This document shows positions 43,027 to 55,283 of a stretch of DNA of 64,000 nucleotides, in pieces. The notes under the pieces were generated by a model. The model was given only the letters and a program-made list of their open reading frames with translations. It had not been told where the DNA came from and searched no databases. The stretch covers positions 44,388,001 to 44,452,000 of the forward strand of contig CM067557.1 in the NCBI GenBank assembly GCA_034509755.1. The letters are read 5' to 3'. This DNA comes from Anisodus tanguticus (lineage: Eukaryota > Streptophyta > Magnoliopsida > Solanales > Solanaceae). Numbering within the stretch: the stretch's first letter is position 1; each line of letters opens with the position of its first letter. Made by a program: the position numbers and the translations under genes.

Positions 43027-46000
43027 ATGGATAATGTGGCGGAGTCAATGAAAGCTAGATCCGAGAATTGCGGAGTAAAAATGGGAACTCCATTTCAGCA
43101 ATTCGGCGAGGAAATCTTATCAGCTGGGTCGAACTCCTTCACAGCATTACTTGGACTGCCAGCTAATCAGGCAGTTGAGCTTATAGTTGATTCACCAGAA
43201 ACAACTGACAAAATGGTAACATCAGATAAACTTGCTGCAAGTGAAGCTCAACATCCACCTTACTATCCTTATCCTCCTCCGATTTTCCCTTTGGATACTG
43301 CTTTGATTGACAGAGCATCTAAGTTCTCCGTCTTCGCCACCGCCGCTGTCGGAAATTCGCTGGAGTCTAATTCGACTCTTTCGAATTCCGGGTCGAAGTC
43401 TCTGTTAGTTAAACAAGAACTGATAGATTCCGAGTTTAACCAGAATTCATCTCCGGCGACTTCCAATCCATTGGTTAATCAGAAAACAACGAAGAGAAAG
43501 GAAAGGGAGAAAAAGGTAATTTCACTGGCAATTTAAGGGCCTGTTTGCCACGGATAATTTTCATTTTTTCGGGAACCAAGACATAATTGTTGGTACAATT
43601 TTTTCAAAATTCAACTCCAAATACTCTCTCCGTTCAATTTTACTTATCCACCTTAAAAAAAATCTAGACATAATTTATCATTTCATACCTATTTTATCCT
43701 TATAATTTATTATTAAATTATAATTTTAAAAAATTTTACTAGCTACACAACTTTTAAAATATATTTTCACATGATCAAAATGTGACAAAGTAAAAAATGA
43801 CGGAGAGAGCACATATTTTCATATTTTTTCATTTCAAATCACTAACAAAAATTCAATAGTTTTCTAAATTATACAACTCCAATTTATAAATATCATTTTT
43901 TTCATAAACTACTTCCTTTCAAATGTCCAAACGACCCTGTCCAAACGCCCACCCGAGGGTCGTTTGGTGCTATCATAACTCCAATTTTCAAATATACTTT
44001 TTCCAAGAACTACTTTTTTTTCAAATGCCCAAACGCCCACTTAGGAGTCGTTTGGTGCAGATAAGCTCAGGATTAAATTTGAGACTAAATTATATTTTAT
44101 TTGTTTAGATAAAACTACTTCAGTCAAACAAAGATTAAATTTAATTTCAAACTTAATCCTAAATATCCAACTTTATACCATTAAACTAGGTGTTATTAGT
44201 CCAAAGATTATAATTCGAGGACTATAATCACAAAATAACTTACTCCGGGAATCAAACGATCCCTTAATGTTGTCAACAATTTGATACCATGAGAATTGCA
44301 ACTATACTTTTCCTTTCTAACTTCAATTTTTAGACATGTCAAACGAATTTCAGTTTAATGAATTATTTCTGTTAAATTCAGGTAAAAGAAACTACTAAAA
44401 AGGGGAAAAAATCAGCAAGCAAGACCTGGGAAGATGAGAAGCTACCATATGTTCATGTCCGAGCTCGTCGAGGCCAAGCCACTGATAGCCATAGCTTAGC
44501 AGAAAGAGTAAGCTTCGATGATTAAGTGCTAATTAATGTTTAGCTAAATGTGGTTATTATATCTAATTAAGGTTGTAATTATGTTTTTATTATATATGTA
44601 GGCAAGGAGAGAGAAGATTAATGGTAGGATGAAGCTACTCCAAGAGCTGGTCCCAGGATGTAACAAGGTTAGCTCACTTTTAATAGTAGCATTAAATAAA
44701 TCATTATTATCACTAATAATACTCCCGTTTTATTATTATTATCACTAATAATACTCCCGTTTTGTTTGACTGACCACGAACTTTAAGAGTAAAAGAATAT
44801 TTTTAAAATTATGTTCTAAAATAAATTATAAAAATTTGTGTAGTTAAAAATTATTTTATTAAGGGTAAAAGGGTGAATTTAAAATTAAATTATTACTAGA
44901 TATTGCATTCTTTTTTTGGATCGACTAAAAAAGAAAAAATGTCACATAAATTAAAATGGAGCGATTTATTCTTTTGAGCTGAGTGTCTATCGGAACCCTC
45001 CCCAGACCCCCACTTGTGATATTATATTAGGTATGTTATTGTTATTGTTTAATAAGTTGTAATGATTGTTACTCCATCCGTTCCATAATAAGTGTCACCT
45101 TAGTAAAAAACACATATTAAGAAATCAATAATACAATAAAAAGTTTACCAAATTATCCCTATTTAATAAAAATAGATTGATTTTTTCCTTGTGATTAAAG
45201 CATGCATGAATAGTAATTATTTATGTCTTGAACAAAGAACTTGTCAATAAATATTTTTTTGAATAGAGAACTTGTCATTTTTGTGTCTAAGGGCATAGGA
45301 TGGAAAAAGTAATCAATTTATATCTTGAATTCCTAATGTTACTTTTATTTTGGGACAATTTTTTTTGCTAAGTTTGACATTTATTATGAAACGGATGGAG
45401 TAATTAGTTGTACAATAATTGTGCAAGGGGAAAATATCTTCAATGTGATTGCTTTCATCGCATTAGCGATTTGCTTTTCTGTGCAAAATCAGTCGTTGTC
45501 ACCTTTTTCTTAACGAAAAAAGGTGGTGGGTTTGGCACCAAGAGAAGTGGCGAACAATTTTACTGTTCTTTCAGCTTTTTTGCCTTGCATTTGATAGGTA
45601 ATAACTTTTCAGTCTGCTAGTACTTTTATTTTTCGTGGTCAATCTTGTCATTTCACAAGCCCCGTTTGGCCACGAGAATTGTTCAGCTTCTCCGGAATAT
45701 TTTTACTTTCTGTCAAAATCATTGTTTGATTATAAAATCTCTACCCCGCGAAAAATAGAGTTAAGTACTCCGTACATCCTACCCCAGATCCAACTTGTGA
45801 GATTACACTGAATATGTATTTGTTGTTGGTTATAAAATTTCTAGGTCCAACTTGGACAAAAGTGCTCCAAATGTGTTTTGCAAGTTGCAACTGTCTTCAT
45901 AAATTCATAAAGCGCTCTTTTTTCTCTTTTGCAAAAAGTATAATGAAACACAACTCCATTTTCAATTCCAAGTGCATGAATTACAAGAGGGGCAGCCCGG

Positions 46001-49000
46001 TGCACTAAGCTCCCCCTATGCGCTGGATCCGGAGAAGGGCCAAACACAAGCGTCTATTGTACGCAGCCTTACCTCATATTTCTGCAAGACGTTGTTTTCA
46101 CGGCTTGAACCCATGACCTCACATGACAACAACTTTACTAGTTACTCCAAATGCATGAATTACAAGTAAAGTGAAAAATATTTGGAATTTATAGCCAAAT
46201 GCCTATTTGACATGAATTGAGTGATATTTGCAAAAAAAAAAAAAAAGAAGACATTTGAAATTAAGTTGAAAAAAAGTATTTGGCTGTTGAAGTTTGTTAA
46301 GCATTTCACTAGAAAATTGAACTTTGTGCCTACTTAGGGGTCGTTTGGTACGCGGATTAAGTTATTCCGGTATTATAATTTCCGGACTATAATAACAACC
46401 TTGATGGGATAAGATGGGTTATCCTAGACTAATTTTGGGATAAACTTTATACCTTGTTTGGTTGAAGAGATAAATTTATACCTTCAACCAAACAAAGTAT
46501 AAAATTTATCCCAAAGTTAATCCCGGGATATCCCACCTTATCCCGCGTACCAGTACCAAACGACCCCTTAGAACCCACAAAGGGAGACTTGAAGGGTAGG
46601 GTGGGGTTGGTATTATGTCTGTTTCACTCTCAGGCTTTGTTGTTTGGTGGATATATGTTGAGAAAACAGACCTTTGACCTAATCCAAACCCAAAGCCGAA
46701 TGCTAGTTCAATTTCAGAAGTAGAATAAAGAAGGCCATAGTATCCTAGGCCCAAAGCAATAATGAGTTGAAAGAGCTCCATTAAAGAAGTTTTTTAGAGG
46801 ACAAGGTACACACATATACTAGACCATGGCAAAAAGAAAAATGATCAACCAAAAAACCATAACAAAAAGAAAATGCAGATATATGTTAAGAAAATGAACT
46901 TCGGGCCTATCTCGAAAGGCTTGACCCAAAGGGTTGCTCAACTTAGGATTGTTAAAGTATGTATAAAGAGACTACTGACCGAGCCACTTGTGACTTGAAC
47001 AATTTGATACTCTAAACTATATATAAGAGTTTGATCCCTTGCAACTGTAGGTTATTTTGGAATGGTTAGTTCCAATATAAACTTTTTATTTGTATTTGTT
47101 ATATTGGGGAACAATCATTTGAACTAGAAATCAGTGTGGTGTGGAGCATTTTAGGTGGTGATTATATCAAAAAGGATTTTGGTTTTAGGAGAAAGATTGA
47201 TAGAAAGGAAAAGAATAACTGTTTAGCTTACTATGGTTCTCCCTTCTTCCTGTGGAGTTATTGTGCTGTTTATTTCCTTTCTTGGCTGTGAAGGCACTCA
47301 CCTGACTTATCCCCTCCCCCCCCCCCCCCCAAACCCCCTCAACCAAACGAGCCACACAAAAAATAGGAGAAACAAATAACTCAGAATATAAGCCCATTAA
47401 AATAGTTCTGCACGTAATTTAACTTTTTCGAAATGCTTTTAAAAAATTACTGACTCTGAAAGAGTTTTTATCATCTTTAACTGTCAGTGTAATGTGTAGT
47501 CAAGACTTAAAAGGATGTGTATTTCTATATTTTAACTTGTTTTGCTGTGGCTTAACATATACTGGCTTTTATGAGGCAAAGCAGGAATATATGGCGATTA
47601 GTTTAGTGGCTAATTAGCAGACCTCTGCAGATCTTTCAATTAGTCAATTCTCAACATTGAACTTACCGAGAAATATTAGCACATTGTAAAGCTTGGACTA
47701 TATTTGCAGATCTCAGGTACTGCAATGGTGTTGGATGAGATCATCAACCATGTACAATCCCTACAGCGTCAAGTGGAGGTCAGATCTCGGAAATTCTTGC
47801 ATTTGATTTATTAGAGCTGAAATCTGCAAAGGACTGTATTGATTATGATATTTTAGGTGTAGATGCTACTATGACGCGTCCAGACTTCTCACTCCACTAC
47901 AGTAATAGATTTATCCCTCTAAATAGTAATTTCTTCCAAAACGTAGTCATTTCTCATCAGCTTTCTTGTTAGCATACTGTCACAAGGAAAAGTTGAACCG
48001 ATGAACTCAATACCTAAGGAGCAACTTTGCTTTATTGAGGAAAACGCATTCATAGTCTGAATTTTTGTCAGGGTGAACTTAAACAATCTATAGGAAGTCA
48101 ATAAAAATTTCAGTGGCATACTTAATATTTAAACATGATATTTGGGCGTGGGAACGTGCATGTAGTGCCCTAGCATGTTCCATCCTTGTACAGACGAGTG
48201 CATCTGCACCTCCTGTTTTTTTTCTTTTTTGTTGACATAATTTTGGGAATGTAGGCAAATATGTAAGTAGACAAGTGGGGATCCCACATATGAAATGAAC
48301 TTTCATGACCTCAGAGAAAGTAGCTTTTCCCTCCTCATTGCTTGGTCGTATAAATACTTTATTATGGATGCCTTGATCGTTTTCCTGATGGAGCTCTTGT
48401 TTGGTTGTAGTTCTTATCAATGAGACTTGCTGCGGTTAACCCGAGAGTTGATTTCAACCTCGACAGTCTCTTTGCAGCAGAAGTAAGTTTCCCTTGCTTG
48501 TCAACTTTGTTACTTTGGCGAGATTATACATATGATGCTGTGTTCTATAACTTGACTTCATCCTATTTACTCAATTCGTAAATAAAACTCCTTAGTGGTA
48601 ATTTCGTGAGATTTGTTTCTTCGGCGAGGGCATCTCACCTGTTTACCTTCAATCTCTGCTTATAAGACCACCAATAAGAAGAGACTTCACAAGGAAAAAG
48701 AACTGTTCTACAGTTGCTCGCCGTACTTTTTCTTGGTCCCGCCAATTTTTTTGGAAAGTACACTTCTTGACCAACCAAAATGGTAGAGCAGGGTCAATGG
48801 TGGACCACCATTATTGTCGGCCTCTCTATGCAGATTTACACTTTCAACTGTTCTTTCTGATACATGGTCACCTGAAAGGTTGACTGTGACCATACCACAA
48901 TGTTGTTACCCTCTGGAGTTACCTTTGTCAGGCTCTGAGTGGGTCCTCTATTCAATTTACCTCAGGAGGAGAATTGGCCATATTATACTTTACTGTCAAC

Positions 49001-49763
49001 ATTTCTGCTAGTTTCAACTGCCGGAAATGAGAAATTTTGTGCGTTATCATGTCTTACTGCAATTTAATTACAAATAATGCCGGCTTGTATGCTGGATTAT
49101 GACAGTTCAAGTATTTCAAGACGACAACCTTCATGTTTTGTTTTCCAGTTTATGACATGACTAGCTTTAGAGTGAGTGGTTAATTGCTTATATGTCTAAA
49201 AAGCATTTATGAGATAATCTTCATGATGTTAAAATTATCTTCATGATGTTCAAAACTTTTGATCATTCCCCTAAGAGTTTTGATTTACTTTCGTAAAATT
49301 AGCGGAGTGGTTCCCATGTGGAGAGTAACTTACCAGACATGGTTGTACCACCTATGTGGGCCGAGGGACAAACAAGTGGAAACAGAAACCAGTATCAAAA
49401 TCTATGGCATTTTGAAGGATTCCATCAGCCTGTGTGGGGAAGAGTAGAAGACAACTCTAGCTTTGTTACTCCAGAGCACTCACTTTTGACATACGATTCC
49501 TCAGCAAATTCAGGTAAATAAATCCCAACTTAATGGCCTCTGTGTTACTAATTTCTCTTAAGTTCATTCCCTCTTGGGTACCAATTGAGATGCAAAAAAG
49601 TTTAGGACTTGGCATCCAACATATATATATATGAACTTAAAACCGGAACAGAAAGAATTTTGTAAAGAAAAATGCAGCACGAGTCAAACGAGCGTTACTA
49701 ATTGTCATATTTCTGATTTTTGCAGCATCTTTACACCAGAATCAGCTGAAAATGGAGATGTGA
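43027..49763 (+). CDS. bHLH transcription factor, bHLH48/bHLH60-type (7 exons, 356 aa)
   Basis: This is a nuclear DNA-binding factor by family; Arabidopsis bHLH48/60 promote flowering with gibberellin signalling. Exons: 43027-43515, 44382-44507, 44602-44667, 47710-47778, 48411-48482, 49303-49513 and 49726-49763. They sum to 1071 nt (356 codons plus TGA) with GT-AG introns. The start chosen is MDNVAESMKARSE; the frame is open upstream but lacks an ATG. A Ser/Pro-rich N-terminal half is followed by a KRKEREKK nuclear-localisation-like stretch and YVHVRARRGQATDSHSLAER (186-205; His, Glu and Arg of the E/G-box contact set present). Helix 1 is ARREKINGRMKLLQEL (206-221) and helix 2 ISGTAMVLDEIINHVQSLQRQ (228-248). 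After FLSMRLAAVNPRVDFNLDS, the tail has WHFEGFHQPVWGRVED and ends SLHQNQLKMEM. Intron 3 is 3.0 kb and filled with MITEs. No lesion is seen. Confidence 0.95.
43624..43809. mobile_element. Stowaway-type MITE in intron 1
   Basis: Left end CTCTCTCCGTTCAATTTTAC; right end GTAAAAAATGACGGAGAGAG, inverted. TA precedes it; the right TA is not clear. Confidence 0.7.
44044..44263. mobile_element. Tourist/Harbinger-type MITE in intron 1
   Basis: TIRs are GGAGTCGTTTGGTGC and, complemented, GGGATCGTTTGATTCC. TTA flanks both sides (44041-44043 and 44264-44266). 220 bp. Confidence 0.8.
44978..45056 (+). mobile_element. TS-type SINE 3' fragment in intron 3
   Basis: GAGTGTCTATCGGAACCCTC, CCAGACCCCCACTTGTGATA and a TTGTTATTGTTT tail. 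Partial. Confidence 0.65.
45072..45400. mobile_element. Stowaway-type MITE in intron 3
   Basis: 329 bp flanked by TA. TIR CTCCATCCGTTCCATAATAA; the complement of the right end is CTCCATCCGTTTCATAATAA. Confidence 0.85.
45765..45836 (+). mobile_element. TS-type SINE 3' fragment in intron 3
   Basis: CTCCGTACATCCTACCCCAG, CAACTTGTGAGATTACACTG and a TTGTTGTTGG tail. Confidence 0.6.
45986..46145 (+). mobile_element. Au-like SINE in intron 3
   Basis: GGGGCAGCCCGGTGCACTAA, GCTCCCCCTATGCGCTGG, GTCTATTGTACGCAGCCTTA, CACGGCTTGAACCCATGACC, in the order of Au-type SINEs; well preserved. CCAAATGCATGAATTACAAG after it and CCAAGTGCATGAATTACAAG before it (about 45968-45987) are a 20-bp direct repeat with one mismatch, the likely TSD. 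Confidence 0.85.
46337..46567. mobile_element. Tourist/Harbinger-type MITE in intron 3
   Basis: 231 bp. TIR GGGGTCGTTTGGTACGCGG; the complement of the right end is GGGGTCGTTTGGTACTGG. TSD TTA at 46334-46336 and 46568-46570. The interior palindrome includes GGGATAAACTTTATACCTTG. Confidence 0.9.
47317..47330 (+). repeat. Poly-C tract in intron 3
   Basis: A long C run within about 47308-47340, in a C-rich stretch. Simple sequence; its exact length is uncertain in any assembly. Confidence 0.7.
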
Positions 49764-50744
49764 AAGCAGAAGCAAGTCTTTTACTAGTGGTTAGCTGTGT
49801 ATATAACGGACATATTAGTTGATAGCAGCCGGTGGCAGAGATTTTGGGTTTCACCTTCCGCGAATCAAGAGCAAGGAGAAAATCCAGATTGATCTCTGCT
49901 AGAGAGGGAGACAATTAATTGTATCCCTTATTTCTATTTATATAACGTATAATATACTCTTTATTTATATGTATGCAGAAAGATTTGTCTATACGATTGT
50001 AGGGTCATTCAATCTGATACTTGGTACGCGAAATGATTGATTGATTCATAGTTGTAAAACCAGAACGGACTAGTGGTGACTACTACATTGTTATGCAGAT
50101 AAGCTTTGAGCTATTTGCCCCTGCGGATATTCCTTGTGCTGTAATTGTGAGAACTGAGAAGCAATAAAGAAAGGATATTGTTAAATGGAGAAGGCTTCAC
50201 TTTGAGGAAGAGGCAAATCGAACCCAATACCTCCAAATTCGTACTTCTTTTTTCAATAACTGAGAAATTTCCAGCACCTGATTTGAAATTAAATGAATAA
50301 TGAGTATCCTTTATCCTTCTCCATTTAAATATTTAAGTTTTTGTTTGTGGCAAAGTTTGAAGTTGTGAGTTGTGGTACGAACCGCGTAGAAATATGCCAC
50401 TAATGTGAGTAAAGCTAAAGCAACAGTAGTATTACATCATTCGTGGGTTCGGCTAACTCCCCATGAAACAAAACAAAGCAAGGGGCACCCAATAGCTCTT
50501 ATTTCATCAACCCAATAAAACAGTAGTCTTCAAAAACTAACTGCTGAAGTCCCAATGTAAGATAATCTAGACTTGCTCTATCCATGGCTACACGTGTTAG
50601 GTGTCACACTATCTCAAGCTAATCACACAACGGTTAGAAATCAAAATCAAACAAAACTATGCAAGATAATGGCTGACCTTTGTTAATATCAAAGAGGTAC
50701 AACGGTAACACTCAACTAGCTATATCTATTCTCTTTGCAGAGTT
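49764..50744. other. 3' UTR of the bHLH gene and intergenic DNA
   Basis: No further gene. AATAAA-like signals occur around 50164 (GCAATAAAG). The minus-strand SAP gene ends downstream, so the two genes converge here. Confidence 0.5.
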
Positions 50745-50879
50745 ATCCTAGGTTGTGGCTCGAATTCACCAAAAAATTTAGCCACTCTTGTTGAATCCTC
50801 CAAAAATGTATTTATTTTAGGAGGATCCGACATGCACCTAACCACATTTTCGAAGAGTCTGAGCAACAAAGATCCTAGG
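50745..50879. mobile_element. Short palindromic MITE, relative of 5151-5262
   Basis: Left TTGTGGCTCGAATTCACC; the complement of the right end is TTGTTGCTCAGACTCTTC. ATCCTAGG flanks both ends (50745-50752 and 50872-50879), a possible 8-bp TSD. Confidence 0.65.
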
Positions 50880-51356
50880 TTCTCCCTATCACTAGTTACT
50901 ATCTCCAAATAAAGCATCTCGAACAAAGATACGCAGCACCTCCAGAATTGAGAAATAGTGACAACACCAAACAAATGATTTTGAGTAGAATGAATTGATA
51001 CCAACAGATATCAGATAACACAAGCAAATTAATAAAGGATGCACAAACATGAAACAACTAAACATGACACTTGGTTTTACCCTTTTTTTTTCTTTTTCAG
51101 TGGATGGTCGTTCTGCACTGTTTGTCAAACAGAACAAGAAAGATTGAGAAAGAACAAGGACTACGAGTCCAATGAAGATATCCACCAAACCAGCATAAAT
51201 AACAACTTACAAATTGGAGATAGAATGAATGTGTCCCACTTTCATCACTTATACCATCGAAATCTAAGGGACACCTTATACGACAAAAGGCCAACTTATA
51301 GGAAGACCAACAGATTTTAAAGAACATCGTACTTCAGTTCATATAATGGAGGCATC
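50880..51356 (-). other. 3' UTR and downstream flank of the SAP gene
   Basis: No separate gene. Small ORFs on either strand here have no supporting features. Confidence 0.4.
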
Positions 51357-51875
51357 CTAGATCTTGTTTAGCTTTTCTGCTACAACAACAGGATTTGCCT
51401 TTGCAATAGCATCCCGACCAGCATTCTTATAATCATATGGGCAGTCGTGCTTGTCAGAATAACGATGAGCTGCACAGAAAAGATTTCCACACCTGCAATT
51501 GAACCCCGTTAAACCTACACGCTTGCGGCAAGTAGTGCACCTAGTTGGGCCCTCTTTTGGCTTCACCTCTGAACTCTGACCTGAGGATAAATCTGAAGAA
51601 GCTTCTGTAGAGATAACCTTCAATTCTGCAGATCCCAGTTGCACATTGATCGCACCAGTGACAATAGGATCTTTGTCATTACTGCTAGAGTTTCCATTTA
51701 CAATGTTTTCGATTGATGTAGCTGCAAATTTAGTCTGTTCCTGCTTCAGTATCATGTCCTTGTGACACTTGGAACACATATTCATGGTGGTTGCACTACC
51801 AAAGAACCCACAGTTGTTGATGCAAAGGATGGGACCTTCTGGAGCTTGGCAGCCTGTCTCTTTGGAAGACTCCAT
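51357..51875 (-). CDS. A20/AN1 zinc-finger stress-associated protein (172 aa)
   Basis: Plant SAPs carry an A20 finger, which in several members binds ubiquitin, and an AN1 finger; many are induced by abiotic stress. Here the A20 finger is complete: C18-x3-C22-x11-C34-x2-C37 (LCINNCGFFGS...MCSKCHKD). The AN1 finger is complete: C113-x2-C116-x10-C127-x-C129-x4-C134-x2-H137-x5-H143-x-C145 (TRCTTCRKRVGLTGFNCRC...KHDCPYDYK). A Ser-rich linker joins them and the protein ends VVAEKLNKI. The length (172) is normal for the family. The coding sequence has no intron, as usual. The ATG at 51875 is preceded by a likely acceptor (GGCAG, about 51895) that would join a distal leader exon near 55510. No lesion is seen; the specific SAP number is not assigned. 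Confidence 0.95.
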   Translation of the reverse strand: MESSKETGCQAPEGPILCINNCGFFGSATTMNMCSKCHKDMILKQEQTKFAATSIENIVNGNSSSNDKDPIVTGAINVQLGSAELKVISTEASSDLSSGQSSEVKPKEGPTRCTTCRKRVGLTGFNCRCGNLFCAAHRYSDKHDCPYDYKNAGRDAIAKANPVVVAEKLNKI

Positions 51876-53628
51876 TTTTTGCAGCAGTTAACCTGCCACT
51901 TGCCACAGCACAAGCTCACTAAGCACATTTTCCATCATCATCACGAAAAAACACGCAAGTTCCTCAACTAATGAACACCGAAAAGATCAAACAGGGTTGG
52001 CAATCAGAACACGTTCCAACAACCAACCATAACTAGAATTAATCACCAAAATCAGTGCCTTTTAGTTGGTTATCTGTCAACATTATAGACGGTCTAATTC
52101 AGTAATCTAGACAGTTAACTACTATGATATTAGAGGCAAATGGTAAAAACTCCAGCCTTCTCTATCTTCTCAGAGATGTCAAGCACAACAATAAAAGTAA
52201 CACTTCTATGAAAACTAATTTTTATACCACTACAACATCCATAAGCAGATGTGAGTTAACTAGATGGAATAACTGCATTCAACTACTAGACATCTTTCTA
52301 ACATATACCTCAACACTTCCCGAGATATTTTTGCCTGCAACTCCAGATTAGCTTAACCATCCTTTATCTAGACTTCGTAAGAACTTAGGAGTTCAAATTG
52401 TAATTATATTGTAAAATATAGGAAAATTTGAGTTCCCTACCAGATAGAATAATGTGTAGAGCGAAACTACTACCAACAAGCTAACTGGATACTTAAGTTT
52501 CCCAGTCTACCAGAGATATCCTAGGCTCCACCCTTACTTGCTCAACTAGCTAAGGCAACTCGGTCCTTGTCAATGGTAACAACAAATTATCATAAACTAA
52601 AAAGAATGTGTAGCTTGAAGAATTCTTTCAGTGACCAATTAGAATCCATACAAAGACAGGCAACTTATTCTTATGTTTCTATTGAAAATACAAGTTTAAC
52701 TAACAGTGGCCCTTAAAAAAACACACACATAGCAGTCACTAAAACACAAGCAAATGGCAAAGACCGAAAAGAAGACATTGTTCTAACCCCTGTGGTAAGC
52801 AAAAGCTTGCACTTCAATCATTGTCATATCACTTGTGACTTATCATAAACCATTTAACATGGAATTCAACTATTCAACGGTTGCCATTTAAAGGACCATG
52901 ATTAGTAAACTTGATCATCCAGACAAGAACAAAACAGTCTAAAGACTTTTCTTTTGCTAATCTATAATTACATATAATATGAATTCGTTAAAGTCATTTC
53001 TTGTCAGAACTGAATGCACAGATATATGTCAGAGATGCTGAGACAACTATTGTTTGCATGAATAGTTATCCAAGATTAGGGCACTCCTTTATGTCGCTAA
53101 ATTGCTTAATACTTCTCAGCATGGAAAACTATAACCTGGCTCAGTATGCTATCATTTCGAAGTGAATGGTACATCACCAACTATTACACTCACAAAGAAA
53201 CCCAAAAGATCACGTTTTTCTTTAAGAATGGTAACAATAGAAACACAAAAGATCAAGTTAGTCCGACTAGAACTCCTTATTAAGAAGCTGAAAGATTAGC
53301 AAAGCACAACTCAGCAGAATGATGCAAAAAAGATTTAGAGAAAAAAAAACGTTATCACAAAGGCGCACTCACTTCTAACAAAGATCAAAGCAACATAAAT
53401 AAAAAAAGCTAAGTGCACATTAATGTCTCAACATTCCTTCTCCAACACTTAATTAAGATTGTGAATGGGAAAAAAACTCAGTCTATGTGAATTAAGGATA
53501 AAGGTAGAGGATTGCAGAAGGTTAATTGTCAACTGTCAGGTTGAAATAGTCTTACTATAGTTAGACAATGATAAATCTTGTAGAGGATACAGATATAGCT
53601 GAAACCAACTAGTTCGGAATTGGGATTG

Positions 53629-53756
53629 AGGCATGGTCACTCGAATACAACAGCATGCCCAGTGGAAGTTAGGTCTGGGAGGGTAGGGTGTACGCAGCCT
53701 TACCCCTATCTTGGGAGGCCAAGAGGCTGTTTCTGGTAGACTCTCGGCTCAAGGTA
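53629..53756 (-). mobile_element. TS-type SINE 3' part
   Basis: The plus strand reads AGGTCTGGGAGGGTAGGGTG, TACGCAGCCTTACCCCTATC, GAGGCTGTTTCTGGTAGACT and CTCGGCTC. Preserved minus-strand copy. Confidence 0.8.
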
Positions 53757-53929
53757 AGCACATAAAAACATGGTCAATCGATTATTGAACAAAATAAAAA
53801 AAGCTAAATAAGTGAACATATAAAACCACAACTCAGCACAGAACTCAATTGCTTATGCACAGGTTATTAACACTTCACATCAACAAAGATACAGCAATTT
53901 CTCGACTAAGAAACACAAAATCAGCAATT

Positions 53930-55170
53930 TCCCACTTGGGTTATAAAGCAATGTCCTTAAAAATCAAAACTTTACACAAATAACACAACATAACATACAA
54001 GCTAAGCACCATAATGATCCAAAGTCAACTAAGAGGCACAAAGTCAAGCAATTTCCCACTTGGGTTATAAAGCAAATACCTTAAGGATCATAACTTTACA
54101 CAAATAACACAACATAACATACAAGCTAAGCACAAAGTCAGCAATTTCCCACTTGAGTTATAAAGCAAATATCCTTAAAAATCAAAACTTTACGCAAATA
54201 ACACACAATAACATACAAACTAAGCACCATAATAATCCAAAGTCAACTAAGAAGCACAAAGTCAGCAATTTCCCACTTGGATTGTAAAGCAAATACCTTA
54301 AAAATCAAAACTTTACACAAATAACACTACATAGCATACAAACTAAGCACCGTAATGATCCAAAGTCAGCATTATTATTCTTGGGCTATAAAGCAATATC
54401 ATAAAAATCAAAACTTTACACAAATAACACAACATAACATACAAACTAAGCACCATAATGATCCAAAGTCAGCATTATTCTACCCCGGTTATAAAGCAAT
54501 ATCCTAAAAATCAAAACTTCATACAAATAACATGCCATAACATACAAACTAAGCACCATAATGATCCAAAGTCAGCATTATTCTACTTGGGCTATAAAGC
54601 AACATCCTAAAAATCAAAACTTCATACAAATAACACGTCATAACATACAAATTAAGCACCATAATAATCCAAAGTCAACTAAGAAGCACAAACTCACCAA
54701 TTTCCAACTTGGGTTATAAAGCAACATCCTAAAAATCAAAACTTCACACAAATAACACACCATAACATACAAACTAAGCACCATAATGATCCAAAGTCAG
54801 CATTATTCTACTCCGGTTATAAAGCAACAACAACATACCTAGTGTAATCCCACAAGTGGATCGCACAAGTGGGTGTGGGAGAGTAGAGTATACGCAAACC
54901 TTATCTCTAACTTGGAAGGTCCAAGGTAGAGAGACTGTTTCCGATAGACCTCGGCTCGAAGGAAAGCAAACCAAATCAGTCGGGTTATAAAGCAATATCC
55001 TAAAAATCAAAACTTTACACAAATAACACAACATAACATACAAAACTAAGCACCATTATAATCCAAAGTCAACTAAGAAGCACAAAGTCAGCAATTTCCC
55101 AACTGGGGTTATAAAGTAAATACTATAAAAATCAAAACTTTACAAAAATAACACAACACAACATAAAACC
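53930..55170 (+). repeat. Satellite-like tandem array, ~103/124-bp units, about 11 copies
   Basis: The anchor TTATAAAGCAA recurs near 53941, 54065, 54158, 54282, 54386, 54489, 54592, 54714, 54817, 54985 and 55109. Spacings are about 103 or 124 bp. The long form carries an extra ~20 bp (AACTAAGAAGCACAAAGTCA). Each unit includes AAAATCAAAACTTTACACAA, ATAACATACAAACTAAGCAC and CATAATGATCCAAAGTCA. A SINE interrupts the ninth unit. Confidence 0.9.
54822..54978 (-). mobile_element. TS-type SINE 3' part inserted in the tandem array
   Basis: The plus strand begins AACAACAACATACCTAGTGT, then AATCCCACAAGTGG, GTAGAGTATACGCAAACCTT, GAGAGACTGTTTCCGATAGA and CCTCGGCTCG. The array resumes at about 54981. 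Confidence 0.85.
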
Positions 55171-55256
55171 AACGACCATAATAATCCAAATCTAACAAAT
55201 TACCCAAAAAAAAAACCATCTTTTAATACATAAACACAGAAATACATCCTTAATTC

Positions 55257-55283
55257 CGCCCCCCGCCCCCCGCCCCGCCCCAA
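55257..55283 (+). repeat. C-rich simple repeat
   Basis: CCGCCCC units, followed by an A run, near the 5' end of the probable leader intron. Confidence 0.7.

Noticed and set aside
53930..55170. CRISPR array
   Set aside because: Regular spacing is due to a plant tandem satellite with no unique spacers; the window is eukaryotic.
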